The notes under the pieces: model-generated
What the model was told of the DNA's origin: nothing
The model's input: only the letters and a program-made list of their open reading frames with translations
Database searches by the model: none
NCBI GenBank assembly: GCA_031285345.1
Contig: JAITWI010000071.1
Span: 1-34,183 of the forward strand
Length of the DNA stretch: 34,183 nt
Origin: Alistipes sp.
Lineage (GTDB): Bacteria; Bacteroidota; Bacteroidia; Bacteroidales; Rikenellaceae
Reading direction: 5' to 3'
Position numbers and translations under genes: made by a program
Part shown: one piece after another, positions 18,034-26,018 of the stretch
Position numbering within the stretch: the first letter of the stretch is position 1
Layout of the letters: every line of letters starts with the position of its first letter

Positions 18034-18041
18034 CAAAGTTA
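18034..18041 (-). promoter_or_regulatory. Putative -7 element of the secA promoter
   Basis: The minus strand reads TAACTTTG, a full TAnnTTTG match, 66 bp before the secA ATG. Its first three bases are the TAA stop codon of the upstream gene. I see no TTG at the expected -33 distance. Confidence 0.55.
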
Positions 18042-19313
18042 CAAAAATTTTTGTAATTCTGCCCGTCCCACGCGGCATTCGGCGCAACGTCCGGCGGCGC
18101 AATACTCGCCCCAGAGCTGCAACAGCGCCTGACTGTCAAATCCGCTCTCGGCCACCCGTCCGTGGTCGTACCACGGCGCGAGGTGCGAGTTCTCCTCCGC
18201 CGGCAGCGAGCCCAACAGGTCCAACGCCCTGTCGCACAGTTCGTCCCGCCCCGTCTGGCGACCATAGGCGAACATCAGCGGAGCGACCAGATTGATTCCG
18301 ATAAGAACCGTCTTCGCCTTGCCGATCCGCTTGGGCGACGGATCGCACTCCACCCCCGGCTTGCAGTGGGAGTCCCAGTAGTCCGACGCCCGCACTCCGA
18401 ACAGATCGTCCACATCCTTGGCGGTGCGGCAATCCAACATGGCGTCCAACATGAAATCCTTTTTGGCGACCAGGGCGGCGATTTCGGCCAGCCGCACGGT
18501 CGGGAAATTCGCGGCCCGCAGCTTTCGGACGTCCCACACGGCGGGTCTGAGCGGCACGATCGAATATTTGGCCGCCAGGTGGCGAAACTCATCCTCCAGC
18601 CGCAGCGTGTAGTCGTCCTTTGGCGCGTCGGAATAGCCTTTCGCGCTCCCCGACTCCTCCGCGAACAGAAATCCGCCTCCGCCCAACAGCAGCGCCTCTA
18701 TCTTTTGCACCGAGCTCTTCTCGCGCGACAGCATCGCGAAATCGACCTTCGAGGCGAGCGACATGTAGGCCTCGCGGTTGCGGTTGCCGCCCATAACCCG
18801 CAGCAGCATTACCCAAAACGTCCGGTTCCAATCGTCGTCGGCATCGGCCAGCACCCGCATCACGTCGCCGTATTTGCGCTCAAGCCGTTCGACCAACAGG
18901 GCGGTGAGGAGCGACGTGCGGTGCAGGGGCGACATTTGCGCGACCCTGGGGGCGCACTCGCACCTGGCGGCTCCGCGGCGCAACCGGTCGTAGCACTCCG
19001 CCACTTCGGGTTCGATGGCGTAACTTATTTGAGGCACCAGACGGTCGTCGATCCCCAGCACCCTCGGCGCGGCGCGCTCCACCACCCTCAGCATAGCCCC
19101 GTCGGGAACCGGCGTCGAAGCTCCGACGACCACCGTTCCGCGCCGACGCTCGCCGTCCACCGTCGCCTCCGCCGCGACCCACACCCCCGGAAGGCCGTCG
19201 GCCGCCTCTCCCTGATGGGTCACGACCACCCGCTCGCCGGCCGCTCCCGCAAAGTCACATCCCGCAAGGTGGCCCGAGCGCCACAAAAGATTCAATAGTC
19301 CGGAGTAGTCCAA
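18039..19313 (-). CDS. DUF2851 family protein
   Basis: The 424-residue protein fits DUF2851, a family of unknown function found mostly in Bacteroidota. The supporting features are its length, the N-terminal LLWRSG segment, the middle [15 protein letters not shown]...[23 protein letters not shown] stretch (quoted in parts), and [13 protein letters not shown] followed by a C-terminal half rich in Leu and Arg. The usual His-containing NVEIH and SDW motifs of the family are not apparent near residues 45-75, where [16 protein letters not shown] stands instead, so this copy is divergent. It contains several Cys pairs (CxxC at the very C-terminus, CAAGRCAEC). No signal peptide is seen, so it should be cytoplasmic. 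It lies 71 bp upstream of secA on the same strand. Confidence 0.72.
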   Translation of the reverse strand: MDYSGLLNLLWRSGHLAGCDFAGAAGERVVVTHQGEAADGLPGVWVAAEATVDGERRRGTVVVGASTPVPDGAMLRVVERAAPRVLGIDDRLVPQISYAIEPEVAECYDRLRRGAARCECAPRVAQMSPLHRTSLLTALLVERLERKYGDVMRVLADADDDWNRTFWVMLLRVMGGNRNREAYMSLASKVDFAMLSREKSSVQKIEALLLGGGGFLFAEESGSAKGYSDAPKDDYTLRLEDEFRHLAAKYSIVPLRPAVWDVRKLRAANFPTVRLAEIAALVAKKDFMLDAMLDCRTAKDVDDLFGVRASDYWDSHCKPGVECDPSPKRIGKAKTVLIGINLVAPLMFAYGRQTGRDELCDRALDLLGSLPAEENSHLAPWYDHGRVAESGFDSQALLQLWGEYCAAGRCAECRVGRAELQKFL

Positions 19314-19439
19314 GTTTGGTTTCAGAAGTTGTTTAAATTTCGTTATCGAAGTTATTTACGCCTCTTTTCGAGCGATTTTTTTGTTCGGAAGGAGGCGCGC
19401 GAAAGCTTCACATGCGCGAAGTACCTCGCTCCGGCCTCT

Positions 19440-19760
19440 TTACAAAAGCCCGAGTTCCAGCTTCGCCTCGTCGGAGAGCATGCTCTTGTCCCACGCGGGC
19501 TCGAAGGTGAGCTCCACCTCGACCTGCTCGACGCCCTCCACCGCCATGGCGGCACTCTTGACGTCGTCCACCAGCATGTCAGCCATCGGGCAGTTGGGAG
19601 CCGTGAGGGTCATGGTGATGTGCGCCAGCCCCGATGGCTCCAGGTCGATCTCGTACACCAGCCCCAGGTCGTAGATGTTGACCGGAATCTCGGGATCGAA
19701 CACCTCTTTGAGCGCGGCGACGATGTTCTCTTCAATTGTTGTTATCTCTTTTGCAGTCAT
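19440..19760 (-). CDS. DUF59/MIP18-family Fe-S cluster assembly protein
   Basis: The 106-residue protein is a compact DUF59 domain as in SufT, PaaD and the eukaryotic MIP18 factor. These proteins act in maturation or transfer of Fe-S clusters. Diagnostic stretches are VFDPEIPVNIYDLGLVYEI, ITMTLTAPNCPMA with conserved Cys57, and VEVELTFEPAWDKSMLS near the C-terminus. It starts 38 bp after the sufE stop on the same strand, so the two very likely form one transcript dedicated to Fe-S biogenesis. The core Suf genes (sufBCDS) are not in the window. Downstream, the 126 bp to the DUF2851 gene show no clear terminator. Confidence 0.93.
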   Translation of the reverse strand: MTAKEITTIEENIVAALKEVFDPEIPVNIYDLGLVYEIDLEPSGLAHITMTLTAPNCPMADMLVDDVKSAAMAVEGVEQVEVELTFEPAWDKSMLSDEAKLELGLL

Positions 19761-19798
19761 CTCTTTGTCTGTCTCGTTGTCACTTCACTTGTCGTTTC

Positions 19799-20290
19799 TT
19801 ATGCGTCGCTTTTTTCCGCCCCGCCGTCTTGCCCCGACACGCCGTTTTTTTCGCGTGCGGCGGCCGAACCGTCGAACGCCATGGCATACATCCTCATCTG
19901 TTTGAGCATCGCCACCAGGCCGTTCGCACGTGTGGGAGAGAGGTTGTCTCCGAGGCCCGTCCGGTCGACGAAATAGAGCTCCGTGTCCAGAATCTCGCGC
20001 GGCGTACGGCCGTTGAAAACCCTGATGAGCAGCGATATGATGCCCTTTGTGATGATGGCGTCGCTGTCGGCCGAAAACCACACTCGCCCCCCATCGTCGA
20101 GCCTTGCGTCCACCCACACGCGGGACTGGCAGCCGTTGATGGCGTAGTTGTCGGTGCGGTGCGCGGGGTCGATGGCGCCGAGGGCGTTGCCCAGTTCGAT
20201 CAGGTAGTCGTATTTGTCGAGCCAGTCGTCGAACATCGCGAACTCGGCGACGATCTCCTCCTGCACGGGGTCTGTAATAATATCACTCAT
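19799..20290 (-). CDS. sufE: SufE-family sulfur acceptor protein
   Basis: SufE takes persulfide sulfur from the cysteine desulfurase SufS and passes it to the scaffold for Fe-S cluster assembly. The 163-residue protein has the family core with the active Cys54 in NGCQSRVW, preceded by DWLDKYDYLIELG and followed by the SDAIITKGIISLLIRVFNGR and SPTRANGLVAMLKQM helices. The C-terminal 25 residues are extra and low-complexity (DGSAAAREKNGVSGQDGGAE). The gene is followed by the DUF59 gene and preceded 40 bp upstream by the phosphatase-like gene on the same strand. E. coli CsdE is the other possible orthologue; genomic pairing with DUF59 favours SufE. Confidence 0.93.
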   Translation of the reverse strand: MSDIITDPVQEEIVAEFAMFDDWLDKYDYLIELGNALGAIDPAHRTDNYAINGCQSRVWVDARLDDGGRVWFSADSDAIITKGIISLLIRVFNGRTPREILDTELYFVDRTGLGDNLSPTRANGLVAMLKQMRMYAMAFDGSAAAREKNGVSGQDGGAEKSDA

Positions 20291-20330
20291 AATCTTGTTT
20301 TTTAATATCCGTTTGTCGATGGGGCGTTAA

Positions 20331-22094
20331 CTACGGCAACAATCGGGGCAAAACCGCGGCCTCCGAGGCGACGGGACGACCCGTGCCGACGATGTGGCCT
20401 ATCGTGGCCGCCACCCGCGTCATATCCACCGGCTCCGACACCTCCGCCCCGCGCGCCACCCGCCAGCCGAAAACTATGAGGGGGACGTGCGTGTCGTAAG
20501 AGTACATCGACCCTGAGAGGCTTTTTGTCTCGGCTCTCTCCTCTATCCATCCGGGCGCGAGGTCTATCACAAGGTCGCCTCCGCGGGGCGGGTAGAATCC
20601 CCTCTGCATCATCCCGCCGTAGCCTCCGCCGAAATAGCCGCCGTTGAGCGCGGTGGCGGTCAGGGCGTGCGACACTCCCCGGAACTGCAGCGCGAATGCC
20701 GCCGCCCGGCTCTGCACCTCGCCCAGGCTCAGGTTTTGCATGTATATCCGGTTGTGGTCGAGATAGAGCTGCCTGTCGACGTAGTCCAACACGAGGTCGG
20801 TCACTCCGAACTGCACCCCCAAAAAACTGTTCACGAGCGTCTTGAACTGACCCACGTTGAATCGGTCGCGAGCTACGGCGGCCGAACCCGACCCCCCGAC
20901 TGAACCGAGTCTGCCGACGGAACCCGACCCGCCACCCGAAGGAGTCGCCCCGCCGTCGACGGTATCGCCGTCCCACACCCCGCCCAGACCGTGATCCGAC
21001 GTTAGCACGAACAGCACGTTCCCCTCGCCCACCCGCGCCGTGATTGCCGCGACCATCGCCGCCAGGTCGTAGTCCAGCCGGTAGATCATATCCTCCGCCT
21101 CCATCGAGCCGGCTCCGTAGCGCTGTCCGACGGTGCGCGCGGCGTCGAAGCAGACGTAGAGCATATCCGTCGTCCCGCGCTGCCCGAGGCTGTCCGCCTC
21201 CACCACTTTTCGCGCGAAATCGGCCACCAGCGTGTTGCCGTGGGGGCTGGCCAGCATCGAGGCGTAGTCGTTCACCTCTCCTTTGCGAAAAGAGGTTATG
21301 CGTGCGGCGCTGCTTTGGCCTTTGAGCGCCGCGGTCGTCTTTTGCAACAGGTTGGTTTGGGTGCGGAATATCTCAGTGTCGTGGCTCATGTAGAGGTCCA
21401 CCGTGCGGGCGGGAGTCCACCCCATCTCGATGTGGCGGTTGGCGACGTGCGCCACGTTGTAGGCAGTCACCCAATCGGGCACGCGATCCATGTAGGCGGT
21501 CGACGACGTCCACGTCGCGCGCGAGGAGTCCATCCACCACGCCACGCCTCTCCGTCCGCCCGCCACCACGGCCGACTCCGGTTCGGCGGCCACGCTCACC
21601 ACGCGGCTGTCCGGCCAGCGCGCGATGAGTTCGTCACCGACCGTCGGCACCACCAGATTGCGCCCCGAGTGGCGTCCCACCCCCGGCTCTGTGTCGAGCC
21701 CCCGCACCGAGCGGTCTTCGGTCAGGGCCACCCTGTCGCCCGTCACATAGTCCGTCCACGCGTAACCCGCCACCCCATGCACCGACGGGTCGGCTCCGGT
21801 GGTGAGGGTCGCCAGCCCGGCCGGCGAAAGGGTCTGCATGTATCCGTAATAGGCGGCGCGGTATCTGACGCCCTGCGCGGCGAACCTTGAGAACCCCTCG
21901 TCGGAGAGATTCGCCGAAAGTTTGTCCAACAGGTCGTATGACAATCCACCCACCACGATGTTGACCACGAGCGCGGGGCGTTCGTCCGTTCGGAGTGCTT
22001 CGCTTTGGGATGCCTCACCCGATGCGGCCGCGGAGGTGGTCGTGAAGGCCGACAGCAGCAGGATAGACAGAATCGGAAAGGTATGTTTTTTCAT
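20331..22094 (-). CDS. PafA-like alkaline phosphatase superfamily protein, probably catalytically inactive
   Basis: The 587-residue protein has a Sec signal peptide (about 1-24) and the overall plan of Bacteroidota PafA-type alkaline phosphatases: RPALVVNIVVGGLSYDLL, TTGADPSVHGVAGYAW, TSDHGLGG (Asp367, His368) and DTHVPLIVFGW (His536). Compared by eye with PafA, most active-site positions are changed. The metal Asp of the IVVDQM motif is Gly49, the Thr nucleophile region reads TLSPAGL (Ser90), the Lys and Arg that bind phosphate are Glu171 and Glu173, and the metal Asp and His of the TDYVGH motif are Arg320 and Gln324. A Gly/Ser-rich insert lies at roughly 372-405. It is probably a periplasmic pseudoenzyme or binds a different ligand. 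It sits between a GSCFA gene and sufE. Confidence 0.82.
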   Translation of the reverse strand: MKKHTFPILSILLLSAFTTTSAAASGEASQSEALRTDERPALVVNIVVGGLSYDLLDKLSANLSDEGFSRFAAQGVRYRAAYYGYMQTLSPAGLATLTTGADPSVHGVAGYAWTDYVTGDRVALTEDRSVRGLDTEPGVGRHSGRNLVVPTVGDELIARWPDSRVVSVAAEPESAVVAGGRRGVAWWMDSSRATWTSSTAYMDRVPDWVTAYNVAHVANRHIEMGWTPARTVDLYMSHDTEIFRTQTNLLQKTTAALKGQSSAARITSFRKGEVNDYASMLASPHGNTLVADFARKVVEADSLGQRGTTDMLYVCFDAARTVGQRYGAGSMEAEDMIYRLDYDLAAMVAAITARVGEGNVLFVLTSDHGLGGVWDGDTVDGGATPSGGGSGSVGRLGSVGGSGSAAVARDRFNVGQFKTLVNSFLGVQFGVTDLVLDYVDRQLYLDHNRIYMQNLSLGEVQSRAAAFALQFRGVSHALTATALNGGYFGGGYGGMMQRGFYPPRGGDLVIDLAPGWIEERAETKSLSGSMYSYDTHVPLIVFGWRVARGAEVSEPVDMTRVAATIGHIVGTGRPVASEAAVLPRLLP

Positions 22095-22140
22095 TTACAA
22101 TGTCAGGAATGAGGGTGTAAAGGTACGAAAATTTGGCGGA

Positions 22141-22178
22141 AAAATCGAAAATAACCGCTTATGCTGACACGCCGTAAT
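22141..22178 (+). repeat. 38-bp dispersed repeat, copy 1
   Basis: This copy starts AAAATCGAAAATAACCGC and ends TGCTGACACGCCGTAAT. It matches the reverse complement of 26876-26913 at 37 of 38 positions. It sits in the gap between the GSCFA stop codon, which it touches, and the start of the PafA-like gene. Confidence 0.9.
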
Positions 22179-23008
22179 TATTTCGCATCGCCGAAAAAAT
22201 CCATTTCGCCGCTCATGTCTATTTCCGGATGGTCGGCCGCCAACAGACGCGCCTTTTCGAACATCCCGCGGCGGAACAGGGCGTGCTCCTCCGTGGCGGG
22301 GTCGAACGGGCGGTGGGCGGCGGCGCGAACAATGTTATCTATCTTGGGCAGCAGCTTTTGCGTCTGGGGCGAAAGGGCGGCCGCGACGAACTTCTCCCAT
22401 ATGTAATCCACCGCCTGGGTCGACGGGTGCGCCAGATCGGGGCCGTAGAATCGGTAGTCTCTCAAATCGTCGTTCAAAATCTCATAGGCCGGAAAATATT
22501 GTGCGTTCGCCGGATGCTTTCGGACGACCTCGTCGATCGCCAGCCGCAGGGTCGCCTTGCTGAGCGAATTCTCTTCGAACCCATCCTTGAGGTGACGCAC
22601 GGGGCTAAGGGTGAAAATTATCTGCTTGCCGCGTAGCGCGCCCTCCATCAGGCCGTCGAACCGCTCCACAATCTGGGCGACGGAGAGTCTTCGGCGCGTG
22701 AAAACGTCGGCCGGACGCTTGCCGCAGTTGGCCACCACCCTGCCCTCCTCTTCGTACACCCACGCCGTGCCGAAGGTAACCAACACCCACTCCGCCTCGG
22801 CAAGTCCGGCGGGCTCATCCTCCAGCATGTCGGCGATCGAAAATGGGTTGTACAAAACGCCGGTCGGGTTGGCCGTGAGGCGGAATTTAGCCTGCCCGAG
22901 CCGCTCGGCGATGCGGTCGGCAAAGCACGACCCCACGGAGAACCCCGGCCGCGAGTGCTCTATCTTTCGCTCCCAGGGGGCGATCTCTATTTCGGTTCTG
23001 AATTTCAT
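22178..23008 (-). CDS. GSCFA domain protein
   Basis: The 276-residue protein is named for its motif, here GSCFADRIAERLG at residues 26-38, near the N-terminus. GSCFA proteins resemble SGNH/GDSL hydrolases, and the segment FTLSPVRHLKDGFEENSLSK plus AHPSTQAVDYIWEKF toward the C-terminus (candidate catalytic His) fit that. The N-terminus MKFRTEIEI is typical, so the ATG at 23008 is right. No signal peptide is visible. The natural substrate is unknown. It leads the minus-strand gene block, with a Bacteroidota promoter directly in front of it and 83 bp between its stop and the next gene. Confidence 0.92.
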   Translation of the reverse strand: MKFRTEIEIAPWERKIEHSRPGFSVGSCFADRIAERLGQAKFRLTANPTGVLYNPFSIADMLEDEPAGLAEAEWVLVTFGTAWVYEEEGRVVANCGKRPADVFTRRRLSVAQIVERFDGLMEGALRGKQIIFTLSPVRHLKDGFEENSLSKATLRLAIDEVVRKHPANAQYFPAYEILNDDLRDYRFYGPDLAHPSTQAVDYIWEKFVAAALSPQTQKLLPKIDNIVRAAAHRPFDPATEEHALFRRGMFEKARLLAADHPEIDMSGEMDFFGDAK

Positions 23009-23016
23009 ATCCGCCG

Positions 23017-23049
23017 CAAATTTACTAACTTTGCATCACTCACACCAAA
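23017..23049 (-). promoter_or_regulatory. Promoter of the GSCFA gene
   Basis: On the minus strand TTTG (complement of 23046-23049) and TAAATTTG (complement of 23017-23024) are 21 bp apart, a full promoter match. The expected start site is only a few bases before the ATG at 23008, so the mRNA would be almost leaderless. Confidence 0.7.
23026..23033 (+). promoter_or_regulatory. Putative -7 element of the ispE promoter
   Basis: TAACTTTG is a full TAnnTTTG match 26 bp before the ispE ATG. It lies between the -7 and -33 boxes of the opposing GSCFA promoter, so the two promoters overlap. No TTG is at the expected -33 distance. Confidence 0.6.
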
Positions 23050-23059
23050 TAAAATCGCG

Positions 23060-24058
23060 ATGGAACTCAAAGCTTGCTGCAAAATCAATCTGGGCCTTCG
23101 GGTGGTGCGCCGCCGCGCCGACGGATTTCACGACATAGAGACGGCTATGATGGCGGTGCCGGGGCTCTACGACACGGTGGAGGTGGAGGCGCTTCCCACG
23201 CCGGCCACCTTTCTGACCGCCACTCCCCCGCCATATCCCTCGCCGCCGCCCGTTTTTGTGTCGGAATCGGTCTTTGAGGTTACGGCTGACGGGCGGTTGT
23301 CGGAGTCGCGCGATCCGGCGCTCGATTGTCCGCCCGAGCAGAACCTCTGTATGCGCGCCTTGCGTTTGATGCAGGCGGAGTTCGGAATCGGCGAGGCGTT
23401 CATCGGGCTCCACAAGGCTATACCGTCGGGAGCGGGTCTGGGCGGCGGCTCGGCGGACGCGGCGGCCGTGTTGCGGGCTCTGGACGAGGAGTTTGTGTTA
23501 GGGTTGTCGGAGATCGAGTTGGAGCGCCTCGCCGCCCACCTCGGTAGCGACGTGCCGTTTTTCGTGCGGTCGGGTGCGCGATTGGGTTCTGGTGCTCGAT
23601 TGGGTTCGGGCGCGCGGTCGCGGTCCGGCGAGCGGTCTGGTTCGGGCGCGCAGCCGTTCGGGGGGGCGCAGTTTTGCACGGGTCGGGGCGAGACCATGAC
23701 CCCCGTGGAGGTCGATCTTGCGGGTTATTGGCTGCTGGTTTCGAAGCCGCCGATCGCCGTTTCGACCGCCATGGCCTACGCGGGCGTCACTCCGCGCGAG
23801 GGCGGCGTGTCTGTCTCCGAGATAGTGCGGCGCGATGTGCGCGAGTGGCGCGGGTTGCTTGTCAACGACTTCGAGGCGGGCGTTTTTGCACTCCATCCCG
23901 AGATAGCGCGGCTCAAAGAGGCTATGTATGAGGCCGGTGCGGTGTACGCCTCCATGTCGGGCTCGGGTTCGGCGGTATTCGGCATTTTCGACGGGCGGCC
24001 GGTCGATTTGGTCAAACGCCTCGGCGGTTCGATCTTCGTCCACATGGAGCGGTTGTGA
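23060..24058 (+). CDS. ispE: 4-diphosphocytidyl-2-C-methyl-D-erythritol kinase with internal repeat insert
   Basis: IspE phosphorylates CDP-methylerythritol in the MEP isoprenoid pathway. The 332-residue protein is a GHMP kinase: KINLGLRVVRRRADGFHDI at the start, the ATP loop PSGAGLGGGSADAAAVLRAL, LGSDVPFFV, and C-terminal SMSGSGSAVFGIF. I chose the ATG at 23060 because KINLGL must lie near the N-terminus. The unusual part is residues about 171-205, where a Gly/Ala/Arg/Ser repeat (GARLGS, GARLGS, GARSRS, GERSGS, GAQPFG) interrupts the otherwise conserved step from FFVR to AQFCTGRGE. A second shorter Pro-rich stretch is at about 52-70. The kinase motifs are intact, so the enzyme is presumably active. 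Confidence 0.95.
   Translation: MELKACCKINLGLRVVRRRADGFHDIETAMMAVPGLYDTVEVEALPTPATFLTATPPPYPSPPPVFVSESVFEVTADGRLSESRDPALDCPPEQNLCMRALRLMQAEFGIGEAFIGLHKAIPSGAGLGGGSADAAAVLRALDEEFVLGLSEIELERLAAHLGSDVPFFVRSGARLGSGARLGSGARSRSGERSGSGAQPFGGAQFCTGRGETMTPVEVDLAGYWLLVSKPPIAVSTAMAYAGVTPREGGVSVSEIVRRDVREWRGLLVNDFEAGVFALHPEIARLKEAMYEAGAVYASMSGSGSAVFGIFDGRPVDLVKRLGGSIFVHMERL
23570..23674 (+). repeat. In-frame 18-bp tandem repeat inside ispE
   Basis: About 105 bp consist of imperfect 18-bp units, each beginning GGYGMKCG and encoding six residues of the type GARLGS. The first two units differ at only two bases; later ones diverge. The reading frame is kept throughout. Confidence 0.85.
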
Positions 24059-24088
24059 CGGCGTGGCGTCGGAATGGAAAATTTTATG

Positions 24089-24096
24089 TAAATTTG
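24089..24096 (+). promoter_or_regulatory. Putative -7 element of the grpE promoter
   Basis: TAAATTTG matches the Bacteroidota -7 consensus. It predicts a start site near 24103, which excludes the in-frame ATG at 24104 as a practical start and favours the ATG at 24158. Confidence 0.55.
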
Positions 24097-24157
24097 CCGT
24101 TTTATGCGAGTGGTATGGGTTTTGCACAACCACCGCGGAACTTTAAATCAGGCATAT

Positions 24158-24721
24158 ATGAAGGAAAATATGGCCGAAGAGGCCGAAGAACGTGACAATA
24201 TGGCAGTAGAGACTGACGAAATGTCAGGTGTGGGCGACAACGAGGCCGCGGCGGAGCAGGCCGCGCAAAACGAGGTCGAAAACACTCCCGAATACGAGGC
24301 CGCCCTGTGGAAGGAGAAATACGCGCGCCTGTCGGCCGAGTTCGACAACTATCGCAAACGCACCGTTCGCGAAAAGATGGATATGATGAACGCCGGCGGC
24401 GAAGAGGTGGTGCGTGCGCTGTTGGAGACCCTCGACGATATGGACAGGGCCCTCGACGCGATGCGAAAGACCGACGACATGGAGGCGGTCAAACAGGGCA
24501 TAGAGCTAATAGACGCCAAGTTGCGCGGTGCTTTGCGTGGCCGTGGGCTCTCCGAAATAGAGGCTATGGGCGAGGAGCTTGACACCGACCTGCACGAAGC
24601 GATCGCCCGCGTCCCCGCCTCCGACGAGGCGCAAAAAGGCAAAATCATCGACGTGGTGCAGAAGGGCTACAAGCTGCGCGACAAGATCATCCGCTACGCC
24701 AAAGTGGTCGTGGGACAGTAA
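24158..24721 (+). CDS. grpE: Nucleotide exchange factor GrpE
   Basis: GrpE releases ADP from DnaK and works with DnaJ, encoded next. The 187-residue protein starts with an acidic, disordered segment (1-45), then the long coiled-coil helix beginning YEAALWKEKYARLSAEFDNY and the RTVREK signature, and ends with the beta domain (DTDLHEAIARVPA, VVQKGYKLRDKIIRYAKVVV). Start choice: the ATG at 24158 gives MKENMAEEAEE; an upstream ATG at 24104 would add a non-conserved peptide and coincide with the predicted transcription start. The ATG at 24170 is also possible. It is 63 bp upstream of dnaJ in the usual Bacteroidota grpE-dnaJ pair. DnaK is not in the window. I see no CIRCE heat-shock operator. Confidence 0.95.
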   Translation: MKENMAEEAEERDNMAVETDEMSGVGDNEAAAEQAAQNEVENTPEYEAALWKEKYARLSAEFDNYRKRTVREKMDMMNAGGEEVVRALLETLDDMDRALDAMRKTDDMEAVKQGIELIDAKLRGALRGRGLSEIEAMGEELDTDLHEAIARVPASDEAQKGKIIDVVQKGYKLRDKIIRYAKVVVGQ

Positions 24722-24784
24722 CATAACCTTAAAAGTGGAACTTTCAGGGTCGATCTCAGAACAGACCCGACCCGAACATAAAAA

Positions 24785-25987
24785 ATGGCAAACAAACGAG
24801 ATTACTACGAAGTGCTGGGCGTGGCCAAAACCGCCACTCCGGACGAGATAAAAAAGGCCTACCGTCAGGCGGCCATCAAGCACCATCCCGACAAAAATCC
24901 GGGAGACAAGGCCGCCGAGGAGAAGTTCAAGGAGGCGGCCGAGGCCTACGACGTGCTCTCCAACGCCGACAAAAAGGCGCGCTACGACCGATTCGGCCAC
25001 GCCGGGATGAGCGGTGCGGGCGGCTTCGGCGGCGCTTCGGGCGGTGCGGGCGGCTTCGGCGGCGGGGGTGGCTTCACGATGGAGGACATCTTCGCCAACT
25101 TCGGCGACATTTTCGGCGGCGGAGGATTTTCGGGCTTTTCGGGCGGTGGATTTTCGGGCTTCGGCGGCGGCTCGGGCGGCGGGCGGCGCGGGGTGAATCG
25201 CGGCTCCGATCTTCGCATCAAGGTGCATTTGACCCTCAAGGAGATCGCCCACGGAACTACCAAAAAGCTGAAGATCACAAAGTTGGTGGCGTGCGACAAG
25301 TGCGGCGGCAGCGGCGCCAAAGACAAGGATGCCTACAAAACCTGTCCAACCTGCAACGGCTCGGGCGTGGAGACGCGCACTGTGAACACATTCTTCGGCC
25401 GCACCCAAACCACCCAGGCGTGCCACGAGTGCGGCGGCGAGGGCAAGATCATCACCGCCCCGTGCGACAAGTGCCGCGGCGAGGGTGCCGTCAGAGCCGA
25501 CGAGGTGGTCGAGATTCGCATTCCGGCGGGTGTGGGCGAGGGTATGCAGCTCACAGTCAGCGGCAAGGGCAACGCGGCGCGTCATGGCGGGGTGAACGGC
25601 GACCTGTTGGTGCTGATCGAGGAGGAGCGCAATCCCCAGCTTCAGCGCGACGGGGTGGATCTGCTCCACAACCTCGACATTTCGGTCACGACGGCCATTT
25701 TGGGCGGTCAGGCCGAGGTGCCCACCATAGACGGCAAGGCCAAGATTACGGTCGAACCGGGCACCCAGGCGGGTAAAGTGCTGCGCCTCAAGGGCAAGGG
25801 CCTGCCCGACGTGAACGGCTACGGCACGGGCGACATTTTGGTGGTGATCGACATCGCGGTGCCGTCGAAACTGTCGGCCGACGAGAAAAAATTGGTAGAG
25901 CAGCTTGCAGCCAAACCGTCGTTCGCCAAGAAGCCCGCCCCCGGCTCGCAAAACATTTTCGACCGGATGAGGAGTTTTTTCAGGTAA
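24785..25987 (+). CDS. dnaJ: Chaperone protein DnaJ
   Basis: DnaJ delivers unfolded clients to DnaK and stimulates its ATPase. The 400-residue protein is a full type-I member: J domain at 1-70 with HPD at 34-36, a long Gly/Phe-rich region at about 72-135 (repeated GGFGG and GGFSGF), four CxxCxGxG zinc motifs between about 168 and 235 ([32 protein letters not shown]), and a complete C-terminal client-binding domain. The first 40 residues match the family exactly, so the start is secure. It follows grpE by 63 bp on the same strand with no terminator in between and should be co-expressed. Confidence 0.98.
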   Translation: MANKRDYYEVLGVAKTATPDEIKKAYRQAAIKHHPDKNPGDKAAEEKFKEAAEAYDVLSNADKKARYDRFGHAGMSGAGGFGGASGGAGGFGGGGGFTMEDIFANFGDIFGGGGFSGFSGGGFSGFGGGSGGGRRGVNRGSDLRIKVHLTLKEIAHGTTKKLKITKLVACDKCGGSGAKDKDAYKTCPTCNGSGVETRTVNTFFGRTQTTQACHECGGEGKIITAPCDKCRGEGAVRADEVVEIRIPAGVGEGMQLTVSGKGNAARHGGVNGDLLVLIEEERNPQLQRDGVDLLHNLDISVTTAILGGQAEVPTIDGKAKITVEPGTQAGKVLRLKGKGLPDVNGYGTGDILVVIDIAVPSKLSADEKKLVEQLAAKPSFAKKPAPGSQNIFDRMRSFFR

Positions 25988-26018
25988 CGGATTTATAATT
26001 GACAAAAATCTGCGCTTA

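Noticed and set aside
17969-18265. 99-codon N-terminal extension of secA
   Set aside because: It overlaps the DUF2851 coding region in another frame and is not similar to SecA; the conserved start is [11 protein letters not shown] at 17968.
24061-24157. CIRCE heat-shock operator before grpE
   Set aside because: No TTAGCACTC-N9-GAGTGCTAA inverted repeat is present.
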